Shown here in pieces: positions 6,120 through 10,759 of a stretch of DNA of 10,759 nt. Positions within the stretch are counted from its first letter, which is position 1. The number at the start of each line of letters is the position of its first letter. Position numbers and translations under genes: made by a program. The stretch comes from JAVZJR01 sp964435235 (GTDB lineage: Archaea; Micrarchaeota; Micrarchaeia; Anstonellales; Bilamarchaeaceae). Below the pieces are notes generated by a model. It was not told the DNA's origin and did no database searches. It saw only the letters and a program-made list of their open reading frames with translations. The stretch is from NCBI GenBank assembly GCA_964435235.1, contig CAYSXZ010000051.1, forward strand, positions 1 through 10,759, written 5' to 3'.

Positions 6120-9100
6120 CTAAAGGAAATCTGAAAGTCCGGTTTGTCTCTCCTTCTCGTCCTCGAAGATGTTATTTATCTCCTTTTCGATTAGCTCAAG
6201 TCTTTGTTTTGTATAATCTGGAAGAGCATATCTCTCTACGATCTCGCGTGATATAGGTAGATATTTTTGTATCCCTCCTTTGTTGATTGTTAAAAGGAGA
6301 TTGCCACCGCACTTTCTGCATTTCCCTGAAAGCGGTGCTCTTCTATAAATGGTATTACAAGATACACATCTGAATCTCTGCCTAGAAAATGAGCGAAGGT
6401 TACCATAGAGGTCTGGTATGAAATGACTGAGAATAAGTCTGCTTGCAGCATCTTTGCTATCAACTGCTCTTATTCTTTCTTGAAGATTGAATTGCGTGGA
6501 TATCTTCTCAGCTATTGTTTCTAGCTCTACATACTTGCTTCTTATATTCGCACCGTTTAGCATGCTACCTGGATGTGTTATAACAAAATCATATTGCTCT
6601 TTTGTTCCGAGAACATTTTTAATAGTCCTTATTTTTAAATCTGCTGGAGAGGTTAATTTTTCTGCTGCCTTATAGAAATCTAATGTGTAAGAAGGTACTA
6701 TCTCTATGCAATGTGATTCATCGTCCACTTCTCTTGGGTCTATCACAGTTGTAAGAACCAGTGGGGCGTCCATAGTTCCGCCTCTTTTTTCATCTAAGTA
6801 TTTTCTTGAAAAGTTTATCAATGCATCTAAGAGCAGCATTACGCTATCCTCATCTCCATCACAATTTCTTCTCTTCGCTGTATGGAAATATGGATGACCA
6901 TATCCAACATTCGCCTTTGTAAAACCAATTATTCTGCAAAGCACGGCCGCACTTGTATGAGGAGAGAGACCCAAGCAGAGATGACCGATGAGGTCTTCCT
7001 TTTTTCTTATATTATAGAACGGTTTGACTCCGTATAAGTTTATTAACATGTCATCTATGAAATTTGCAACCCTTATCAGATAATCTGCTCCTTTTTCAGA
7101 TAGTATTATATCCTGTGGAAATAACGATACCAATTGCTCTGGATTTTCGAGTGGCGCACCTTTGTAATCCTTATCATAGCCAAGCATCCTTGCAGTTTCA
7201 ACATCGATGCCTACATCTTTTGGTGCAAAATGAGTAAGCGTCACATCCGTTGCATCAAATCTGCTCGTGCCATCTCTAAATACATAGACACTATGCTTTG
7301 CCCGAAGGAATCCCTTTTCCAATCTTTCAGGAATCCTCGTTGTATTCGAAAGCCCCTTAACACCCTTGACTTCTTCTGAAGATGCACCAACACAATTCTT
7401 TGCTTTCTCGAAAAGGCTAACTAAGTCTATAGGTCTTCTATCGAACTGGGTTGTTCTCACTCCACAATGGACATCGCTATCGGATACCTTTCCGCATTTT
7501 TGGCATACCCTTTCTTCTACAGCCATACCGCCACACACGTGGCATCTTTTGTAAAATGTGAGCGCATTGCATTGGGTGCATCTGAATCTCGCGAGTTCGA
7601 GATTTGCAGACCTTCCCTTTTCTCTTTCTTTCAGCATGTAGTATTGCTTTGAGATACTTCTGTTCTTGAAGGAACCTGTTGGAAAAAGTACGTTTGGTCT
7701 CCCTGCCATCATACGTTCCTTAGCCTTTTCTGGTCTTCCCATTCTCGCGCCTATGAAGGTTGGTGCCCACGCATTTATTCTTACACCAGAAATTTCATTA
7801 ACAAGTTGAAGTGCACTTTTTCCTTCCTCCCATTTCTTATCGAACACAGAAGAATCGATGCTGTTGTCTCTTATCATGTTTAGGCTCGCCAGCAAGGCGT
7901 AACCATTTTCTCCATCGATTATTATCTTTTCGTTATAGACCCCATGCTCTACAAGAAGAATCTCCAGAATTCTCTTTGCTTCATCCTTTGGAAGAATTAC
8001 CGATTTAAGCAAATCTCCATCGAATGAAAGATTTGCCTTTTTTAGCCAATCGGCGAGTTTTTTTAGTTCAAGCGAGGTGATATCGTGCCACGGATAAACA
8101 TAATCTGGATGTAGAGGGACCCCATATTCCTTTGAGAATGTGAATGCAGTTCTTGCATTGATATGCGCAGGTGGAGAACGCCCTGCAGCTTCTACTTCCT
8201 TTTCCCAAATCTCCTTGCAATAGCCAGAAGGCAATAACGGATGGTTTGATTTAAGGAAATCTCCATAGGTAGAAAGGATGTCCCCTAGAAAAAGTATCTC
8301 TACAACGTCTTTCTTCAGTCTCTGTGCCTCTTCCGCGCTTCTCACCCTTACAACTCGTCCATCTGCTAATTTTACAACAGGCGGTTCTATCCCAGAATGC
8401 GGAACGATCACGCATCCCTTTCCAGGTCTTTCTATCTTCATGTGAGTACCATATGCTAAAAAATCATCAAGCAAAACCATTGTTGCTGGGTGGATATTTT
8501 TTGTCATTAATCCGTTTGTTTCGCTCCTTCCATACCTTAATCTAAAACCACCCTTTGCAGAAGGATGACTAAAAACTGGTCTTCCTGCAACAAGCCCGTC
8601 CAGATAGGTATAATCTGGCTTTATCTCAACCTTGTCCAACTCGGTTTTTATTTTAATTATCCGCTCTAGCCAATCCCATCCTAGAGAGAGTTTTTTTGTG
8701 TACTTCAACAGCTTTGCAGCCTTCATTGCAAGTCCTTCGCAGATTACAAGCGGAACTCCTCCCCTGACTCTATCGGTGTCCACTCCTACAACTCCTTTAT
8801 ATGCTGACACCTCTATCTCTTCGGTGGGGTCACCGTCTATACACACTGGGCAGTTCTTTACTATTGTCCTTATGTCCTCTTCCGGAGGATAGTATTGAAG
8901 ATGCGCAACTCTCCCTTCATAAATACTTATCTCTTCAACATATCTTTCAATCTGGGAATCTGTTGCCCTATAATCGCCTACTCCTGCTATCCTTCTTGCA
9001 ATATCTGCTAGAATAACGCTTAACGCTACTGCAGTTCCACCAGCGCTTCTTATCGGTCCTGCGTAATAAACAGCAACATAATCGCTTCCATCAAGATTAT

Positions 9101-9473
9101 TTTTTATCTTAACCTTTGATATCCCTTCTGTTGGCGCTACGAGCACTCCCTCTGTTAATATGCCGACACCAGTTCTTATCGCCTGTTCGATAAGAAATTC
9201 CTTGTTAGCCTTTATCACTTCCCCTGCAGCTATCTTTCGCGCAATCTCAAATGCTATATCTGTTCTTTGCACTCCTTCTTTTTCCATTCGTCTTATTTCC
9301 TTTGCGATGTTGGGCGGTCCAACTATATTCTCAACGCGTGCCGCAACGTCCTGCGCTACCCTAACCTCTACATAGTCAACAGGGTCGTATCCCTTTTCCC
9401 GCGCTTCACTTGCAACAGCATATGCTTTCTGGAGGTTTTCTTTTAGCATTTTGTTGTATCCTTCGATATCCAT
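6120..9473 (-). CDS. polC: DNA polymerase D large (catalytic) subunit, DP2
   Basis: Catalytic subunit of the archaeal replicative polymerase PolD, 1117 residues, which normally pairs with the exonuclease subunit DP1. The conserved N-terminal motif YYAGPIRSAGGTAVALS is at 136-152. The catalytic signature KRRNCDGDEDSVMLL (867-881) holds Asp872 and Asp874, equivalent to the two catalytic aspartates of Pyrococcus PolD, followed by EKRGGTMDAPLV (895-906). Cysteine clusters suited to zinc binding are at 632/635/644/647, 657/660/670 and 1036/1039/1052/1055, with a further CPVC at 208-211. The protein ends in QTGLSDFL (1110-1117), a PCNA-interacting (PIP) box at the extreme C-terminus. The catalytic site is uninterrupted; no intein is present, although this is an insertion site in some archaea. 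The start is supported by a T-rich box about 26 bases upstream. The DP1 gene is not in this window. Confidence 0.98.
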   Translation of the reverse strand: MDIEGYNKMLKENLQKAYAVASEAREKGYDPVDYVEVRVAQDVAARVENIVGPPNIAKEIRRMEKEGVQRTDIAFEIARKIAAGEVIKANKEFLIEQAIRTGVGILTEGVLVAPTEGISKVKIKNNLDGSDYVAVYYAGPIRSAGGTAVALSVILADIARRIAGVGDYRATDSQIERYVEEISIYEGRVAHLQYYPPEEDIRTIVKNCPVCIDGDPTEEIEVSAYKGVVGVDTDRVRGGVPLVICEGLAMKAAKLLKYTKKLSLGWDWLERIIKIKTELDKVEIKPDYTYLDGLVAGRPVFSHPSAKGGFRLRYGRSETNGLMTKNIHPATMVLLDDFLAYGTHMKIERPGKGCVIVPHSGIEPPVVKLADGRVVRVRSAEEAQRLKKDVVEILFLGDILSTYGDFLKSNHPLLPSGYCKEIWEKEVEAAGRSPPAHINARTAFTFSKEYGVPLHPDYVYPWHDITSLELKKLADWLKKANLSFDGDLLKSVILPKDEAKRILEILLVEHGVYNEKIIIDGENGYALLASLNMIRDNSIDSSVFDKKWEEGKSALQLVNEISGVRINAWAPTFIGARMGRPEKAKERMMAGRPNVLFPTGSFKNRSISKQYYMLKEREKGRSANLELARFRCTQCNALTFYKRCHVCGGMAVEERVCQKCGKVSDSDVHCGVRTTQFDRRPIDLVSLFEKAKNCVGASSEEVKGVKGLSNTTRIPERLEKGFLRAKHSVYVFRDGTSRFDATDVTLTHFAPKDVGIDVETARMLGYDKDYKGAPLENPEQLVSLFPQDIILSEKGADYLIRVANFIDDMLINLYGVKPFYNIRKKEDLIGHLCLGLSPHTSAAVLCRIIGFTKANVGYGHPYFHTAKRRNCDGDEDSVMLLLDALINFSRKYLDEKRGGTMDAPLVLTTVIDPREVDDESHCIEIVPSYTLDFYKAAEKLTSPADLKIRTIKNVLGTKEQYDFVITHPGSMLNGANIRSKYVELETIAEKISTQFNLQERIRAVDSKDAASRLILSHFIPDLYGNLRSFSRQRFRCVSCNTIYRRAPLSGKCRKCGGNLLLTINKGGIQKYLPISREIVERYALPDYTKQRLELIEKEINNIFEDEKERQTGLSDFL

Positions 9474-9494
9474 GCGACTAATCTTATACGTAAC

Positions 9495-9504
9495 ATTTTT
9501 TAAT
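9495..9504. promoter_or_regulatory. Shared bidirectional TATA-like box between polC and the PIN gene
   Basis: The 51-base gap between divergent start codons contains one A/T block, ATTTTTTAAT. Its centre (about 9499.5) is 26 bases from the polymerase ATG (9473) and 26 from the PIN-gene ATG (9525). Neither gene has a Shine-Dalgarno sequence. A single TBP site serving both directions would give leaderless mRNAs on both strands; overlapping separate boxes are also possible. Confidence 0.5.
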
Positions 9505-9524
9505 CAAAACATCCTATCATCTTC

Positions 9525-9914
9525 ATGCCGCCACGATTGGTTATTATAGATACGAATTTCTTTCTCGTTCCATTTCAATTCAAGATAGATATATTCACCG
9601 AACTCGAACATCTAATCGATATCCACCATAGATTTGTCATAACATCAAAAACATTGAAGGAGCTTGGGAAGATAGCAAAAAATACTGGGAAAAAGGGTGC
9701 CGCAGCACGGCTTGCACTAAAAATACTAGAGGTGAACAAATCACGAATAGATATCATAGAATCAAACAAACCTGTTGACATGTGGATAGAGGAATACGCA
9801 AGCGCACACGGTGCGATAGTTTGCACAAATGATAGAGAACTAAAAAAAAGACTTAAAGAGAATGGTATAAAAGTAGTATCGGTGAAAGGAAAAACAAAAA
9901 TAGACTATGTGTGA
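9525..9914 (+). CDS. PIN-domain nuclease, FCF1/VapC9-like
   Basis: A 129-residue single PIN domain, a Mg2+/Mn2+-dependent RNase fold. The acidic active-site residues are Asp9 in VIIDTNFFLVPF (6-17), Glu46 in SKTLKELGKIA (41-51) and Asp103 with Glu105 in CTNDRELKKRL (100-110). The N-terminal DTNFFLVPFQFKIDIFTEL is characteristic of the archaeal FCF1-type (COG1412) PIN proteins, related to the eukaryotic rRNA-processing nuclease Fcf1/Utp24, rather than of ordinary VapC toxins. No antitoxin-like gene is adjacent, which also argues for RNA processing. It is divergent from polC with an apparent shared promoter. The following membrane-protein gene starts 5 bases after its stop, or overlaps it by 4 bases if a GTG start is used. 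The role in rRNA maturation is inferred from family. Confidence 0.88.
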   Translation: MPPRLVIIDTNFFLVPFQFKIDIFTELEHLIDIHHRFVITSKTLKELGKIAKNTGKKGAAARLALKILEVNKSRIDIIESNKPVDMWIEEYASAHGAIVCTNDRELKKRLKENGIKVVSVKGKTKIDYV

Positions 9915-9919
9915 TAATT

Positions 9920-10237
9920 ATGGAACTTGTTGAAATAGTTGCTGTCTTTGTTATTATCCTTGCGATAATTGTTATACTAGTATTACTCTTCATTGTTAAT
10001 CGGCCATATTCGTGTAAAAAAAAGGTGAAGGGTCAGCAAACTATCTTCTCCTTGAATGCAAATAGAGATATAGCCAGGGTAGAAGTAGTTGGAAAATTTA
10101 ATGGAGAAAGTATAAAGTTTGAAAGAAAGAATATAAAGAAAGGGGAAAGTATAGAGTTTGCCTATCCCGCCTCCACTGAACCAGCCTCTGTAACTATAGA
10201 GATCGAGAAGGGAAACTTAAAGACATTTGAGGTATAA
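9920..10237 (+). CDS. Small single-pass membrane protein with a beta-rich domain, function unknown
   Basis: 105 residues from the ATG at 9920; no family recognised. Residues 5-26 form one strongly hydrophobic helix with an acidic N-terminus (MELVE). It is followed by NRPYSCKKKVKG, so by the positive-inside rule the remaining 75 residues probably face the cytoplasm. That part is strand-rich and resembles a small beta-sandwich: TIFSLNA, ARVEVVGKF, SIKFERK, ESIEFAYP and SVTIEIEKG. GESIKF (62-67) and GESIEF (75-80) form a 13-residue tandem repeat, also visible in the DNA. A GTG at 9911 in the same frame would overlap the PIN-gene stop by 4 bases (GTGA) and add three residues; I preferred the ATG. 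It is almost certainly translated in coupling with the PIN gene. The 3' end is overlapped by the convergent gene. Confidence 0.75.
   Translation: MELVEIVAVFVIILAIIVILVLLFIVNRPYSCKKKVKGQQTIFSLNANRDIARVEVVGKFNGESIKFERKNIKKGESIEFAYPASTEPASVTIEIEKGNLKTFEV
10103..10159 (+). repeat. 18-base imperfect direct repeat, period 39 bases
   Basis: The 18 bases at 10103-10120 recur at 10142-10159 with two mismatches (16 of 18 identical), in the same reading frame. They encode GESIKF and GESIEF. The in-frame 13-residue spacing suggests duplication of a beta-strand unit within the membrane protein. Confidence 0.55.
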
Positions 10238-10745
10238 TCTTTCTCTTTTTGATTTCTTCGGCTGCTTCTTTAAAGCAATAAGCTGCTCTATCGAAGACAG
10301 ATTTCTCTATAAGTTCTGCACCTGTCCTAAGATAAGCGGCTGCTTTGTGGTAATACTCATCTGTTTCTTTTTTCATTTCTTCTGCAACGTAGAACGGGTT
10401 TCTTACTCTTAGAAGAATGGCGTAGTCCTTCAACTCCTTTTCTGCCTTTTTTGCATCGTTAGACGCGAGTGCCTCGTAAGCCCTATCTATTTTTCTAACC
10501 TTATAACCTGCTGCGCTTAGCGCTTCCCTTAGATTATTTATTTTTTCTAAGCTCAACTCTTTTGCGTCAACAAATCTTGTAATCTCATCTGAAAATCTCA
10601 TATCTCTTTTCCAAAGAGAAAACATCTGAAATCCACGTTTCTCTGCTTCCAAATAACGTACCCATCTTGTAATGTTCTCTAAAAGTCGTTCGTCTCTTAA
10701 TCTTCTTAGTGCATATCCCCTAAGCTCTGAGTATTTTCTCAACAT
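10194..10745 (-). CDS. All-helical protein of unknown function
   Basis: 183 residues, not recognised. The sequence is almost entirely amphipathic helix, very rich in Arg, Lys, Glu and Ala, with no membrane segment or signal peptide. Helices are seen at about 3-48 (Arg-rich), 52-78, 83-94, 97-113, 117-148 and 149-168. AYEALASNDAKKAEKELKDY (90-109) and SVFDRAAYCFKEAAEEI (149-165) have the look of paired-helix (TPR-like or HEPN-like) repeats, but no catalytic HEPN motif is evident. The last 15 residues (IKKRKIIPQMSLSFPSRSL region) are non-helical, and most of them are encoded in the 44 bases overlapping the convergent membrane-protein gene. They may be a late 3' extension. The ATG at 10745 is only 14 bases from the window edge, so its promoter cannot be judged and a longer N-terminus is not excluded. 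Confidence 0.75.
   Translation of the reverse strand: MLRKYSELRGYALRRLRDERLLENITRWVRYLEAEKRGFQMFSLWKRDMRFSDEITRFVDAKELSLEKINNLREALSAAGYKVRKIDRAYEALASNDAKKAEKELKDYAILLRVRNPFYVAEEMKKETDEYYHKAAAYLRTGAELIEKSVFDRAAYCFKEAAEEIKKRKIIPQMSLSFPSRSL
10239..10250 (+). terminator. T-rich tract, possible archaeal terminator
   Basis: A pyrimidine run, CTTTCTCTTTTT, begins 2 bases after the stop codon of the membrane-protein gene on the plus strand. Archaeal intrinsic termination uses T-rich tracts without an essential hairpin, so this is a fair candidate. It also lies within the coding end of the convergent gene, where it encodes lysines and glutamates, so composition alone could explain it. Confidence 0.3.
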
Positions 10746-10759
10746 AATTACTTCTTTAT

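Noticed and set aside
5942..6256. 104-codon plus-strand open frame crossing the polC end and the partner-gene start
   Set aside because: It overlaps two better supported minus-strand genes and their promoter, and it matches no motif.
6831..6875. Intein in the DP2 catalytic motif
   Set aside because: KRRNCDGDEDSV is contiguous, and the flanking conserved blocks have normal spacing.
9525..9914. VapC-type toxin of a toxin-antitoxin pair
   Set aside because: The N-terminal DTNFFLVPFQFK signature is FCF1-like, no antitoxin-like gene precedes it, and the following gene is a membrane protein.

Overview
The window is archaeal chromosomal DNA, A/T-rich and almost entirely coding. The decisive marker is a full-length gene for the large subunit (DP2) of DNA polymerase D, an enzyme of Euryarchaeota, DPANN, Asgard and some TACK lineages but not of bacteria or Crenarchaeota. 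An archaeal-type beta-CASP nuclease, an archaeal histidyl-tRNA synthetase, an FCF1/VapC9-like PIN protein, a KaiC/RadA-family ATPase and TATA boxes about 24-28 bases before start codons agree with this. The exact lineage cannot be fixed from the sequence. I see no transposon, CRISPR array, rRNA, tRNA or phage gene, and no gene-free stretch longer than about 55 bases.

Layout. (1) Positions 54-4891, plus strand: a CPA2-type cation/proton antiporter in which the usual cytosolic RCK domain is replaced by extra membrane segments; an aCPSF2-like metallo-beta-lactamase/beta-CASP RNase; hisS; and, 3 bases after hisS, a small protein that reads as a degenerate HisA/HisF-type barrel lacking the catalytic and phosphate-binding residues. 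(2) Positions 4869-9473, minus strand: polymerase D large subunit, then after a 52-base gap with its own promoter an unrecognised protein of about 165 residues translationally coupled (ATGA overlap) to a single-domain KaiC-like ATPase. The ATPase gene converges on, and overlaps by 23 bases, the HisA-like gene. (3) Positions 9525-10237, plus strand: a PIN-domain nuclease divergent from the polymerase gene, then a small single-pass membrane protein. (4) Positions 10194-10745, minus strand: an all-helical protein of unknown role whose 3' end overlaps the membrane-protein gene by 44 bases.

Expression logic visible in the sequence. Genes that open a transcript have a TATA-like box about 24-28 bases before the start codon and no Shine-Dalgarno sequence, which implies leaderless mRNAs. 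The two clearest genes inside operons (HisA-like and KaiC-like) have good Shine-Dalgarno sequences instead. The 51-base gap between the polymerase and PIN genes has one T-rich box at its exact centre, about 26 bases from both start codons, and looks like a shared bidirectional promoter.

Most genes are information-processing housekeeping functions (replication, tRNA charging, RNA processing). The least explained parts, and the best candidates for something new, are the KaiC-like ATPase with its coupled partner, the non-catalytic-looking HisA-like protein attached to hisS, and the antiporter with an unusual C-terminal membrane module.
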